From: Artemisia argyi
Lineage: Eukaryota; Streptophyta; Magnoliopsida; Asterales; Asteraceae
Reading direction: 5' to 3'
NCBI GenBank assembly: GCA_030686995.1
Contig: CM060709.1
Coordinates: 303,753,357-303,817,356 of the forward strand
Length of the DNA stretch: 64,000 nt
The notes under the pieces were generated by a model. It had not been told where the DNA came from, did not search any database, and saw only the letters and a program-made list of their open reading frames with translations. A program made the position numbers and the translations under genes. Numbering within the stretch: position 1 is the first letter of the stretch; each line of letters begins with the position of its first letter. Positions 10,101 to 21,509 of the stretch are shown here, piece after piece.

Positions 10101-11882
10101 TCAAGGTTGTGAGTATCCAAGTCCATTGCGAGAGCTTGAGTTAGAAAATTGTTTTGGATTTTCTCTTCTTGCAATGGGAGCTTGATTACCTCGAGTACTT
10201 GCAAGAGGAACATGAGGAGTAATTGGTTTAATGTTGTTGTTTGATGGAGGTCCAATTTTCCTCAGAGGCCTGGCGCGCTGATGGCGCGTTGACGCGTCAG
10301 CCGGCGCGTCAGCCTTGGGGATTTTTGGAGCCTCGTTTTCTTTAGCCTCTACAAATGTTATTGGTTTTGTTAGGCTTATAGGAGTGGTTGTACCTTGTTT
10401 AAAAAATCCAAGACCTCCCTTATCTTGAAACACCTTTTGCCGACTTATTAATTCTTCTAAATCGTTTGTGCTCTTTTTATATTTTGAAAAGCTTAATGAC
10501 TCTTTTTGAAGTTCCAACACTTTTTCATTCAAATAGTTAACCTCAAGTGTGAGTACTTCACAACTTTTACAAGGTTCGACCATCCCTTTGCAATGTTCTA
10601 GTGTTTTTACTTTACTTTCAAGTTCACAAACCCTTTCTTTAGATTTAACATTTTCCAATTCAAGAAGACGTTTTTCTTTGAGAGCTTTATCAAGGGTTTT
10701 TCTAAAATCATCATTAAACTTAACTAGTTCCTCATTCTCCTTTTGCAAATTGATAATATCTAATTTATTAGACGAAGAAGGGTTTAGAGATACCTCAAAT
10801 AATTCTTGGGTCATAAGACATGTAGCATCATTATTTGGTTGGTCTTCATCTTCACTATCACTCCATGCTCCTCCAACGAATGCCTTGTTTACCTTCGGCT
10901 TGGGACATTCATTGATGAAATGTCCTTTATCACCGCAATTGTAACAACCTTGTGTGCGTCTTGAGCTTTCACCGAACTTGTTGTCACCACTTCGGTTCCC
11001 CCCAAAGTTCGTCCTTCCACCATTATCTCGGTTTCCAAACCGGTTTTTCCTACCAAAGTTACCACCTTTCCTAAAGAACCTCCGAAAGTTCTTGGCCATG
11101 AGATTATACTCTTCGTCATCCATATCATCTTCTTCATTGTTATCCTCTTGACCATCACTAGCTTGAGTACTAGTGACTTTAGCTTTAAGAGCCAAAGACT
11201 TAACCTTCTCCTTCTTGTCTTTGGTACTCGTCTTGTCGTTCTCAAGAATCATTTCATAGACTTTGAGATTTCCAATGAGCTCGTCAAGAGGTAGTTCCGC
11301 CAAATTCTTGGCTTCTTCTATGGCCGTCACCTTTGGCCTCCACTTCACCGGAAGTGCTCGAAGAAACTTTCTCACATGGTTCTTGTTATAGAAGCTAGGA
11401 TCAAGAGCCGTGAGACTAGTGATTATAGCATTGAACCTTGTGTACCCATTATCAATGGTTTCTTCATCTGAGATCGAGAATTTCTCATATTTTTGTATGA
11501 GTAAATCGATCTTGCAATCTTTCACTTGAGAATTTCCTTGATGAGAGAGTGCCAAATTTCCTTGGCGGTCTTGCAAACATGAACCCTCTCGAACTCCCTT
11601 CGAGGTAGAGCATTATAGATCAACATCTTGGCTTCATCATTCTTACCAAGCTTTCTTCTTTCATCATCATTAAGATCCATATGTGGTTTTTTTTACCAAC
11701 AACTTTGTTTCCGAGTCTTCCACCATAAACTCAAAGTTGCCATTTTGGATGATTTCCCAAAAATCAAGATCTTTGTACCTAACATAGGTCTCGAATCGGG
11801 TTTTCCAAAAGCAAAACCCATCGGTTTCTAGCAAAGGTGGTCTTTGCATAGAACATCCCTCTACATAGTTCTCTTGAGCCAT
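10101..11882 (-). pseudogene. Copia gag, frameshifted
   Basis: The start is at 11882 (MAQENYVEG; FCFWKTRFETYVRYKDLDFWEII is the UBN2/DUF4219 start). The frame breaks in an eight-base A/T run at about 11686-11694 and again near 11540, then runs open from 11576 to 10101. The large part contains the rest of the gag core (NHVRKFLRALPVKW), the zinc knuckle CYNCGDKGHFINEC (C-x2-C-x4-H-x4-C) around 10900-10945, an acidic stretch, and a long Leu/Glu/Lys-rich coiled coil. A C-terminal gag extension with coiled coil is typical of Sireviruses. A GC-rich insert at 10265-10318 encodes an Ala/Arg/Pro-rich piece foreign in composition to the rest. Confidence 0.9.
10265..10318. repeat. GC-rich motif inside gag
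   Basis: Shares the words CTGGCGCG, GGCGCGTCA and GCGCGTTGACGCG with the LTR hairpins at 6270-6317 and 14428-14475, but differently arranged. No other part of gag has this composition. Confidence 0.6.
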
Positions 11883-12000
11883 GGATCTATACTCTACTTT
11901 ACCAAAAACCTTAGTTAGGATTTTAGATTTTTGGAAAATAAGTTTTTGACTTAAAACGACTTCTCTAGAAGGCTTTAACGCTCAAAAACTTGAGTATACC

Positions 12001-12012
12001 GCTCTGGTACCA
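12001..12012 (-). other. Primer binding site (initiator tRNA-Met)
   Basis: TGGTACCAGAGC on the minus strand, two bases inside the 5' LTR. It matches the usual TGGTATCAGAGC complement of the initiator tRNA-Met 3' end with one mismatch. Confidence 0.9.
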
Positions 12013-12014
12013 AT

Positions 12015-14585
12015 TGTAGAACCGTAGAGGGGGGGGGGTGAATACGGTTTCCTCGGCTTTTTAGAAGTTTAAAAACTTTAAGCCAAAAGAAAACCAAGTG
12101 GTTGTATAATCAATCCAACAACCACTATCACAACCTAAGTATATAAAGCAAGTAAAGAACACAACGATATATACTGGTTCGGGATGGGGGGTTTATACCA
12201 TCTGTACGTCCAGTTGCTAATCCGCGACTCCGATACTATTCACTAGTATAATCCTTTCGGTGGACTATAAACCGTTACAATTCACTCCACCGATATTCAC
12301 CAATATCGATGCTCACAAAGAAGGAGTTACTCACCAACGGTATTCCGCTCTCGGAAACCACCCAAAAGAATCTCACGATTCGACTTCACCTAAGGATCAC
12401 AAAGATCTCTACCAAGACTTCCACCCGGAAGTATCAAACCCCAACTAGATCCCCAATGATCTAGGCTTGGTCACCAAGACACAAGACTTCCCTTACAAAC
12501 AATTGAATGAATGAATGAATGTTTGTTCAATCAAGTCCTAACCTAACCTAGAGACTCAATTGTAGTAGAAAGGGTATAAGAAAGAAGACCCTCGACACAA
12601 TCACAAGAGTGGATTAGGTTCTTGTGATTCTTCCCTTGCAAAGATATGTGTTATTCCAAAGATGTTAGTGTGGAAATAAAGAACACAAGATTAGAGATAG
12701 AGAGATTGAGAGATTTGAGAGTGTTTAGAGAGAAAGAATCTAGAGAGAAAGAATAATGGCAAGAGGTGAGGAATACAAGAGGCAAGGGTGGTATTTATAG
12801 GCCAAGAACCCAAACTTGGGAATATTTTACCGAGGTCGGCGCGTCACCCGCGCGGGCAGCGCGCCAGGCGTCTGTAAAATTTTCCCAAGTGTTGGGTGTT
12901 TGGATCTTACAAATACCTATCCTTGCTAAACCCCCAACTGTACTTCACACTAAACCTTAACATTAATCATTCTAAGGTTTACCAACTCAAATAGCCAATT
13001 TGGAAAATCATTTGTGAAGTGTTTAAAGAGAAACCAAATTACCAAGGGTTTAAAGTGTAGATAGGGTAATTTGGAAGGGGTAGAAATGTATCTCCTCATA
13101 TGGCATAGAAAAGAGAGAAAGAATATGCCAAGGAATATTCCAATGCTTGGGGGGGGGGAAGAATGTGATGGAGGGTTGAGATGAAATGGTTTGAATTGGA
13201 TGGCTAGGATCAAAGGGAGCCTCCCTTAGTTTTCAAACAATTTGGCATGTGGAGAAATGTGGATGGATGAGATGATCTCATTAGGAATGGATGGCTAAGA
13301 TCACACTTGCCTAGGTTAGGGTTAAAAGGATATTCCAAGGAATATGCTTTGCTTTGGGGGAAAGGAGAAATGAAGGGTTGAGATGGTTTCATTTGAATTG
13401 GATAGATGAGATCAAAGGGAGCCTCGTTTGCTTGAGGGAAAGGTTGGATCAATGGTTAGGATTATTTTGGTTTGAATTCAATGGCTATGATCAAACACAT
13501 GTGGTGGTATAGAGAAGAGGGATTGGATGGATGGTTGAGATGTGTTTGATTTGAATTCAATGGTTAGGATGAAACCCATGTGATGATATAGAGATGAGAG
13601 GTTGAATGGATGATTGTGATGTGTTGTAATTTGAAATCAATGGCTAGGATGAGAGGAGCCATATTAGGGTTTCCAACAATTGGCATGTGTTGAAAATGAA
13701 GGGTTAGGATGTGTTGTAAGGAAATGGATGGTTAGGATGTCGTGTGTAAGGGAATATGTAAGGGTGTAAGAGATTGTGTAAGAGAATATTTGATTTGGAT
13801 ATGATTGGTTTTGTCTTATGCATAAAATCATAAATGGGATTAAGAGAGGATTAAGACATAATCTAATTGTCATTAAGAAGAAAAGGTTTAGACAACTAAG
13901 ATTATAAGTTGAGAAAATCATAGGTTACTTATAAGTTCAAGTAACACAATGTCGAGAATCCATAGTTTCATATCTCGTGACTTTCCACGACTCGACGTTC
14001 TCAACTAATACATTGGTTCAAACAAGTTAAGTTCTTTGCCTTGATGTAAAGCATAACCCAAGTGGGAAAGGATGCGTTTACGCAAAGTGACCTTTGACTT
14101 AGTTTGACCAATAAGGTAGTAAACCCGTTACGTAATTAGAGAAGACGTAAGCACGGGATATGAGCATATGAATGGTTCAACACGATGTCACGTGAGATAT
14201 ACAAGCTCCCTAAGTTTAGAAAAGCCTTGGCTAGAGGCGGTAGTTAGAAAACATGAGTTAGCGTTTTCCCGTAAATGGGTGTTTTAAAAGTAGGATCTCT
14301 CAAGTCTCAAAACTCGTTTCGAGTGTTCTCAATTAAGCACATAACATATTCATACCTGTATTGAAAGATCCACATTTGTCGGGTAAGGGGAAAGCCGACT
14401 TTCAAAATTCGCCCGGAATCATACAGACTCCTGGCGCGTCACCCGCGCGTTGACGCGCGGGCAGCGCGCCAGGAGCAGACATTGGCTCCGGCGATTTTTG
14501 AGCTAACATTTTTTATTTTATGTGTTTCGATGGTTTATTTGTCATCATTAAAACATAAAGAGATCTTGATCATGTTGCCTCAACA
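12015..14585 (-). repeat. 5' LTR of the copia element
   Basis: 2571 bases. Transcription would run right to left from the TATA box at 12792-12799, leaving a U3 of about 1.8 kb and R-U5 of about 0.75 kb. The GC hairpin at 14428-14475 lies near the outer end of U3; its short relative (12838-12870) lies just upstream of the TATA box. Confidence 0.95.
12792..12799 (-). promoter_or_regulatory. TATA box of the copia element
   Basis: CTATAAATACC on the minus strand in the 5' LTR, duplicated at 4628-4635 in the 3' LTR. Confidence 0.6.
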
Positions 14586-14590
14586 GAAGT

Positions 14591-14914
14591 GAACGGGACA
14601 AATCTACACTTATATAAAAATCATCCCCCTTGTTTTAGACCATCCGTAATAAGGCAATCAAGAGTCAATTTTCAATTGATTTCGCACATCTAGCTTGTTA
14701 CACTCCTCTCACAGCACGTGTCTTTTGAATGAGAAAAAAAAAATCCTCGATCGTGCAGACAACTGAGTTGTGAGAGGTTTGTTTTGTGTGTATGTTTATT
14801 AAATGGTTTTTTGGTTTATATTTGTGTTGAAGTAGGGTATGTTTTGGTGTTTAAGTTAGTTGTCTTATTACACTAAATTGGTAATGAAGTTCGTTGTAAA
14901 AAGAGAAAGCTGAA
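14591..14914. other. Intergenic
   Basis: AT-rich, no gene. The last nine bases (14906-14914, AAAGCTGAA) are the left target duplication of the next element. Confidence 0.4.
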
Positions 14915-15989
14915 GGGTGAAGTTTAAAGATACACAACATACTTTTTCAAAATGAACGAAATACGCAACACACTAAATCTATTACTTGTTTGACCGGTTT
15001 GCATGTTAATATTTAAAAAACATACATTATTGGTCCATGTGGTTTGCGTCTATTTTCACCGGTCATCTTTCAACTTTTTTCAGTTATAAAAGTTACAATA
15101 ATGGTCCTTGTGGTTTGGGTTGACTTTCATCTTTAGTTTGACTCCATTGGTTAGAAATTCGAAAAAATGTTTTTGAATTTTAAAATTCCAAAAAACAAAT
15201 TTTTCAAAAAAAAAAATTAAAAAAATTCGAAATTTTTTTCTATTTTTTTGAATTTTTCTAAAAAAAAAGTTTTTTAAAAAATATTTTTTCTAAAAAATAT
15301 TTTTATTCAAATATTTTTTCTAAAAAATATTTTTATTCAAATATTTTTCTAAAAAAATTTAATTCGATTTAAAATATATATATATATATATATGAACTTT
15401 TTTTTATTTTTTTTCTAAAAATTTCCAAAGAAATATTTTTATTTTTCGAATATTTTAAGAATTTTTTTTCGATGCTTACTTTTTGAATTTTTTTTTTCAA
15501 AATTTTTTTTGTAAAAAAAGAATTAGAAAATAAAATTTTGAAAAAAAACTTGTAGAAAAAAATTTTGAAAAAAAGAATTGAAAAAAAATGAAAAAAAAAG
15601 TTTTTGAAAAAAAAAATCGAAAAGAATTTACGTTTAAAAGATTTTCGAAAAGAATTTTTTTTTTGAAAAAATTTTAAGAAAAAAATAGTTTTTGTAAAAA
15701 CGGACCGAAGGTGAAAGTCAACCCAAACCACAAGGACCATTATTGTAACTTTTGTAACTGATAAAAAGTTAAAGGTCGACCGGTGAAAATAAACGCAAAT
15801 CACAGGGACCAATAATGTAAGTTTTTTTAAGTATTAACCTGCAAACCGGTCAAACAGGTAAAAAATCGGTCAATATTGCGTATATTGTGCAAAATTTGAA
15901 AGTAACTTAGCGATACAAGTAATATAATTAGTATGTTGCGTATTTCGTTTCTTTTGATAAAGTACGTTACATATCTTTAGACTTTACCC
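14915..15989. mobile_element. Foldback / Mutator-like element with long terminal inverted repeats
   Basis: Ends GGGTGAAGTTTAAAGATA and, on the other strand, GGGTAAAGTCTAAAGATA begin inverted repeats of roughly 240 bases. Both arms include the phrase GGTCC(t/a)TGTGGTTTG. The flanks are AAAGCTGAA (14906-14914) and AAAGCTAAA (15990-15998), a nine-base duplication with one mismatch, as Mutator-like elements make. The centre is almost pure A/T tracts that can also pair. Long frames inside (15369-15812) are low-complexity Phe/Lys runs, not genes. Confidence 0.75.
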
Positions 15990-16055
15990 AAAGCTAAAAT
16001 TGCTAGTTGATAAGTTGGTGATGAATGAGATAAAGGGGCTTCTTATTACACTTAA

Positions 16056-16782
16056 GGGTGCGTTTGGTAAAGAGAAATGGTATAAGAGAAATGGAAATGA
16101 ATCAAATTCCATTATTTGGTAGTTTAAAGAAATTAAAAGGTGAAGAATTGATGAAGAATTGATAGTGTAAATTTTAGAGTTCCATTTTCATCCATTTTGA
16201 TTGGGAAATTGGAGAAATGAGAATAATTAGTATTTAGTAATAATTTTTCACGATTTTTGTTTTTTTTCCCAATAAGCTAGTGATATTATCATTAAAAAAT
16301 TAAACAAATGTTTTTAAAAATAGTAAGAATTTTATTTAAAAAAAATACATTTTTTGTAAAATTGCTTTTAATTTTTTTTAAATAATTATTTTTTTTCTAA
16401 AAAAAATAAAGAAAAAATATTTAAAAAAAAAAGTATTTTTTGAAATACTTTTTTTTCAAATAATTTTAAAAAATATATTTTTTTAAATAATTTTTTTAAA
16501 GAATAAGTTTTTATTTTTATTTTTTTTAAAATATTTTTTAAATAGTTTTTTTAAGAATTATTATTTAGAAAATTAAAAAAATAATAAACAAATATATGTG
16601 AGTCTCATATGACAAAATGTTATTTATTTATTTATTTATTTTTATTTTTTCATTTTACGGTTCAATTCTCTGTTGTTACCAAATATTAGAACTGAGCAAA
16701 TTTCTCTGCTGATTTCTATTCTCTGAATTTTTATTGTTTACTTCATTTTATTTCTTTGAAATTCTCTCTACCAAACGTGCCC
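16056..16782. mobile_element. MITE with GGGTGCGTTTGGTA ends
   Basis: The left end GGGTGCGTTTGGTAAAGAG and the reverse complement of the right end GGGCACGTTTGGTAGAGAG are imperfect terminal inverted repeats. The interior is AT-rich and without genes. The target duplication is not clear, so the superfamily (Harbinger or hAT) is open. Confidence 0.65.
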
Positions 16783-16939
16783 TTTAGTGTTGGACTTACC
16801 ATCTCCACGTTTAATTCATAAAATTTATCAATTTTTCCGCGCGCGCTTGAGCTTCTGGTTTCACACACACTTGTTCTTTAACTTTACCTTGTTTTTTTGC
16901 ACGTTTTTTAAAATTTTTTGAAATAATTATTTTTTGAAA

Positions 16940-17171
16940 TAGTTATATTTTTTGTGTTTATCTTCTACTTGTGTTGTGGATAAATATAAAATAAATATTT
17001 TTTTTTAAATATCTTATCTATATTTTTTGTATTTATCTTCTACTTGTGTTATTGATAAATATAAAATATTACCTAACAAGATTTTTTTTAAATAAAATTA
17101 TTACTAAATCATGTATGAATTGATTTTTTGAAATGCAAAATTCCCGGGGTTTTATTTTATTATATAAAAGA
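16940..17171 (-). mobile_element. Truncated Helitron (5' end kept)
   Basis: Starts at 17171 on the minus strand with TCTTTTATATAATAAAA, directly after the CTAG end of the next element. About 230 bases are similar to the start of the 17172-17562 element; then similarity fades and no 3' hairpin is found. Confidence 0.55.
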
Positions 17172-17562
17172 CTAGTTATAATGCCCGCGCACGCGCGGGT
17201 TTTTTTAAAATTTTTGAATCATATATTTTTATTTATTAAAAAACAAATAATTTAATCTTTGTTTTGTTTGATTTATGATGTTTAATTATAGTTTTTTTAT
17301 TATTAAAGATAATTATTTAAAAATTTTAATCATATTATTAATTATATCTTATCTATATTTTTTGTATTTATCTTCTACTTGTGTTAATTGTATCTTATCT
17401 ATATTTTTTGTATTTATCTTCTACTTATGTTATGGATAAATATAAAATGTTACATAAGAAAATAATCTTTTTTTTAAATAAAATTATTACTAAATAAGGT
17501 ATGAATTGATTTTTTTGAAATGGAAAATTGTCAATAGGTGTTTTGTTTTATTATATAAAAGA
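17172..17562 (-). mobile_element. Small complete Helitron
   Basis: 391 bases. 5' end TCTTTTATATAATAAAA at 17562; 3' end hairpin CCCGCGCGTGCGCGGG plus ATTATAACTAG finishing at 17172. It follows the element at 17563-20375 without a single intervening base. Confidence 0.75.
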
Positions 17563-19063
17563 CTAGTTATAACGGCCGTGCACACACGGGGTTTTATCTA
17601 ATTTTTTTTTTAATTATGTATTATTATAATAGGAAATATTATGTATATATGTATTTATTTTTTAATTATTGTTTTTATATAATGATTTTGGATCCAATGA
17701 CGCTGTAGTATCCCTAGTAAAATGAGACTCCCGATGATTTCGAGGAACCTCGAAAACAGACCTTTACATATACATATTTCACTATAGTAGCTTTTAATAA
17801 GTAAATGTTACGCTATTTCAATGTAGTGACGACATTAGTTAACTCTAGTCCCATTATTCGACAAAATTGGTTACACTCAATTCTATCATTGTCGTTGTCA
17901 AGACTATTGGAAAAACTAAACTTGATGTCATTACCAACGTCATATTGAAAATAGTAAAATACACTGTGCATGCTCTAAAAATTATCGAACATATTATTGA
18001 ACCTACGAACAATGGAATTTCTCCTACTTATATATTATGACCTTCACATTTTTACACATATAAATAAATATAAATTTGCACTTCACTCTATTTACTTGTA
18101 AATATACAAATATTGTGGATCAAACAAATTATTGAACTTAAATAATACATTTGCAAATCGCACAAAAATAAATTGTAAAAACAAACAGTTACATCACGTT
18201 AGAAATAGCATATATAGCTTTTTGTACATGTAACTAAAGTACTTAATAAGGTTTTTTATGTATATCTAAATAGAGCTATCATGTATACTAAAAGCAATAC
18301 CATTTGACAATATGTCCTACTCTGCACTTAGTAATGTTATATACTAAATAGAGCTATTATGTTATATACTAACAGCCATGCACTTAGTCATGTTATATAC
18401 TAAATAGAGCTATTGTGTTATATACTAACAGCCCACCTGTCTAGTTTCGTTCATATGATATGATATGCATTTGTGTGTCAATTACCATGAATCATGAACA
18501 TAATTTTGCCCACTTTCAAACAATCAAAGCGTACACTCCATAGATTTCAAATATGAAAAAAAGATCAAGATGTTGCATCCCTCCTAAACTACAGGATATA
18601 AGAAACACAATATAAGAAACTCAATGCTAATATAATGTACTAACGACAAATCCACTTGTTTAACACATAAATACATTCGTATGGGAGAGAATGAATCTAA
18701 AAGAATGTAGACCCCTTTTTCATCAAGTCTTTCTCACTTGTTGCATCTTCTTCAAGTTTATCCAGATTTCAACATAGGCGAGTAGTTATCAGTTGAAGAA
18801 ATCCAAATGCTTTCCTTGGTAAATCAAAAGTATCATGATAATCCAGTTATCATATTTTTTGAATATTGACAAATGTTGTATTGAAATTAACCTGAAAGTG
18901 AAGGTTTATATCATCAAGGAATATGCATATAATGAGAATCCTCTTTCCAAAAATCCAACACAAATGAATAAAGAAAAATGGCAATATTGGCCTAATTCTT
19001 GTAAACAACGTGGGTTATTTTCATCTAAAACGGGTCAAAGTAAAATCATAAATATTTAGCAAA

Positions 19064-19569
19064 AGGAAAGTAAACGCATCCACCTTTATTCCAGCACTAC
19101 CCATCTCCCTAATCACCAATGGTGGAGCTAGAAAATTTTTTGTGGGAGGGCCGAAACAAAATTTTTCCCGAAAAAACATTAGATGGGAGGACCGAGATGA
19201 AAAAAAAAATCCTCTTTTAACACATGAAATCGTAAATAAATACACTAACGGGCTTAGGCCTAGGAGGGTCGGGACCCTTCCCAGTCCTCATTAAGCTCCG
19301 CCCATGCTAACCACCCTCATCGCCTGATCACACATCCCACTTTTCACATACCCTAAAATTATCGTATTATACGACACAACATCTCGTTCCACCATCCTCT
19401 CAAACACCCTTTTCTTTTTATCACTCGATTTTCTGTCAGGACTTTCATCAAACACGTTGTATGCATTAGCGTACATGCTCAAAAGCGAATTGGCTGTAAA
19501 AAGGTCCATTTCTAGCCCGACCCGAATAATGGACCCATGGAGAGATGCACCAAACTTAACCCACATCAA
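19064..19569 (-). pseudogene. PPR protein fragment
   Basis: Minus-strand pieces with clear pentatricopeptide-repeat texture: LHGSIIRVGLEMDLFTANSLLSMY, then RVFERMVERDVVSYNTII and GYVKSGMCDQAMRVV, continuing after an inserted MITE as REMGSAGIKVDAFTF. It resembles plant PLS-class organelle RNA-binding proteins. Only about 120 codons remain, without a start or organelle-targeting peptide. It lies inside a Helitron on the same strand, so capture is the likely origin. Confidence 0.7.
19117..19306. mobile_element. hAT-type MITE inside the PPR fragment
   Basis: 190 bases with ends CAATGGTGGAGCTAGA and CATGGGCGGAGCTTA (opposite strands). The flanks CTAATCAC (19109-19116) and CTAACCAC (19307-19314) form an eight-base duplication with one mismatch, typical of hAT elements. 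Removing it brings the two PPR pieces together. Confidence 0.75.
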
Positions 19570-20609
19570 ATTAGTAGAGCATTTTAAGACAGATGGGTAA
19601 ACATTATGATCTGCCAGAGTAACAAAATATCAGTTTTAGTAAAGTACCTTGAATCCCTCACAAACACAAACACAAAAGCAACAAATTTACTAACGTATAA
19701 AAAATATATATAGGCAATAAACAGTTAAACACATGATTTATAAACGAACCAAAAGCAACAAACAAAAAACCCAGAACCAACAAATTCACAACAAATAACA
19801 GTAATTAACAAAAGCAACCAGAACTTTAAAACAATAATCCTTAAGTCTAGTACAAAAAAATATAAATCAAATTGAGATCTATAAATGAACTAACCTAATA
19901 TTAAAATATTAGATTTGGTTGAAGCCATGGACGAAAACGTAGTTGGATTTGGGATTTTTGGTTTTTCGATTTCGCGGGCTTTGATTCCTCATCCAGAAAT
20001 CTATGTGTTTTTCGATTGTTAGATTTAGGTTCTTGGAGTTAATCCCATGGTTGGGTACTTGGGTTATGACTTATGAGTTATCAGAATGCAAAAGTTTGTA
20101 ATGGTACCTCCGTTTCTTTTTTTAATTTTACACTTTTGTCTTGCAATTATCAAAAAATAACCTTGAAACCCATGTGTATGTTTGTCCTTTTTATATGTTT
20201 GAGTATAAAAACGAAGTTTTATAGAATTTTTGCCTAATATGGAAATATTTAAGGTTTTTTTGTAATTAACATCTTTTAAAAAAAAAATTAATTCATTTAT
20301 TACTTAATAAGGAATTAATTGATTTTTTTGAAATGAAAAATTTCCGATAGGGATTTTATTTTATTATATAAAAGATTTCGCACTACAAATTCTTATCTAT
20401 TTATTAATATTAGTTAATTAATTTTCATCCATTCATAAATTTGCATCACATAAAATTAAATTTTAAAGCGTATACAATGGCTTAACTAGTCCAAGTCTAA
20501 ATAACCTTTATTTGACTACTATCGTGTCACCAGAAAGGCAACATTTCTATATGATACAATTGTTTGGTATATAATTTGAATAAATTGCAGATAAACATAA
20601 AACCTAGTG

Positions 20610-21497
20610 CTACATAGAAATACATAATTCATCGACCAATTCATACACAAGAAGTTGTAGGATGTCATGACCAATCTCATAGCTTATTTCTTTTATATCA
20701 TTAACCACTCTTGTTTCCACCCAGACACCATTTCCTTGTATTTCCTCCATTGTTAACCTACCAACTTCCATTAATACTTTGATGCAATACTCTTGATCAC
20801 TTTGTCTTCTTTTCAATATGGACATTTTCTTCTCTTTATCATCATCAACTACTTTCTTCCTTGTCGCCTTTGGCAATTTAGGGTGGTTACACCTTCTACT
20901 TCTTGACTTTAACTTGTTCTTTTTCTCTGGAAAACCATCATCAACAACTACTTTCTTCCTTGTAATCTTCTTAGGCAACAAGGACGTTTGTCTTTTGCTA
21001 TTATTTACCTTCACTTTTTGACATTGACGACGGTGGTTCTTGTTCAAAATATTTGGCTTTTCTTGAATTGGAGTCAAACCCGTACTCTTAGGTTTTCTAG
21101 AAATTTGGTCATGGTTACGTGAAGTTTGCATGCATGTGGTGGTAACATCTTCCCGGTAAGACACTGAAGTTCGAAGACGACGATGATGGGGTTGTTTCGT
21201 TATATCGAAATTTGGTATAAAGTCTAGAGATCCAACTGATCTGCTTTTTCGCATGAGTGAGCCTAATGAAGCTTTTGAAGTGTGTAGTGAGTTTGGTAAC
21301 GAGTCAAGACCCATAAGTCTCGCTACTATATTAGCCGGAGCCGGAGCTGGAGCTAGAGCTAGAGGATGGAGTTTGATTTGTTCCACATTTGGATTGTCTA
21401 AGTCGGAGGGATGGGTAGGAATGCCATTGGAGCAAATAAGACGACGGAGAACGGATGAGAAACAGCTAGTTTTACTTGAATCGTGTGATATGGTCAT
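20610..21497 (-). CDS. VARLMGL-motif protein (TRM/LONGIFOLIA-like, short)
   Basis: A single open exon. I start at MTISHDSSKTS (21497); an upstream in-frame ATG at 21509 adds only four residues. The roughly 295-residue protein has the signature NIVARLMGLDSLP near residues 55-67. This is the DUF3741-associated motif shared by LONGIFOLIA and TON1-recruiting-motif proteins, which link microtubule organisation, TON1 and PP2A to cell shape. A Ser/Arg patch (LMRKSRSVGSLDF) follows, then a long Lys/Arg-rich disordered middle. The C-terminus (YCIKVLMEVGRLTMEEI to HDILQLLVYELVDELC) resembles the DUF4378 tail. Most TRM proteins are much longer, so this is a small family member or a shortened one. No frameshift is seen. 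The role is inferred from motifs only. Confidence 0.75.
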   Translation of the reverse strand: MTISHDSSKTSCFSSVLRRLICSNGIPTHPSDLDNPNVEQIKLHPLALAPAPAPANIVARLMGLDSLPNSLHTSKASLGSLMRKSRSVGSLDFIPNFDITKQPHHRRLRTSVSYREDVTTTCMQTSRNHDQISRKPKSTGLTPIQEKPNILNKNHRRQCQKVKVNNSKRQTSLLPKKITRKKVVVDDGFPEKKNKLKSRSRRCNHPKLPKATRKKVVDDDKEKKMSILKRRQSDQEYCIKVLMEVGRLTMEEIQGNGVWVETRVVNDIKEISYEIGHDILQLLVYELVDELCISM

Positions 21498-21509
21498 TTG
21501 TATGTGCAT

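Larger units (their letters stand above)
3851..14590 (-). mobile_element. Ty1/copia (Sirevirus-type) LTR retrotransposon with target duplication
   Basis: The element proper is 3856-14585 (about 10.7 kb), flanked on both sides by GAAGT (3851-3855 and 14586-14590). It is written on the minus strand, so the 5' LTR is on the right. The LTRs begin TG and end CA. A primer site for initiator tRNA-Met and a polypurine tract sit at the expected borders. Gag (CCHC knuckle, long coiled-coil tail) and protease-integrase are recognisable but broken. I see no reverse transcriptase or RNase H in the 1.8 kb between integrase and the 3' LTR; instead there is a separate small ORF. Several polypurine tracts, GC-rich LTR palindromes, the gag extension and a post-pol ORF are traits reported for the Sirevirus genus of copia elements. 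The element cannot move by itself. The LTRs differ at scattered sites only, so insertion is fairly recent. Confidence 0.95.
17563..20375 (-). mobile_element. Helitron carrying a PPR gene fragment
   Basis: 5' end TCTTTTATATAATAAAA at 20375, preceded by A. The 3' end has the hairpin core CCCCGTGTGTGCACGG and TTATAACTAG ending at 17563. It encodes no Rep/helicase, so it is non-autonomous. It contains a PPR fragment on the same strand (19064-19569) and short tandem phrases around 18340-18430 (ACTAAATAGAGCTAT repeated). Confidence 0.7.

Noticed and set aside
10549..10944. 131-codon plus-strand frame
   Set aside because: Antisense shadow of the gag coiled coil.
13210..13921. Frames in the LTR with copies near 5050-5763
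   Set aside because: Appear in both LTRs in U3; low complexity and no family.
15369..15812. 147-codon frame rich in Phe and Lys
   Set aside because: It is the translation of A/T tracts inside a foldback element; no complexity or start context.
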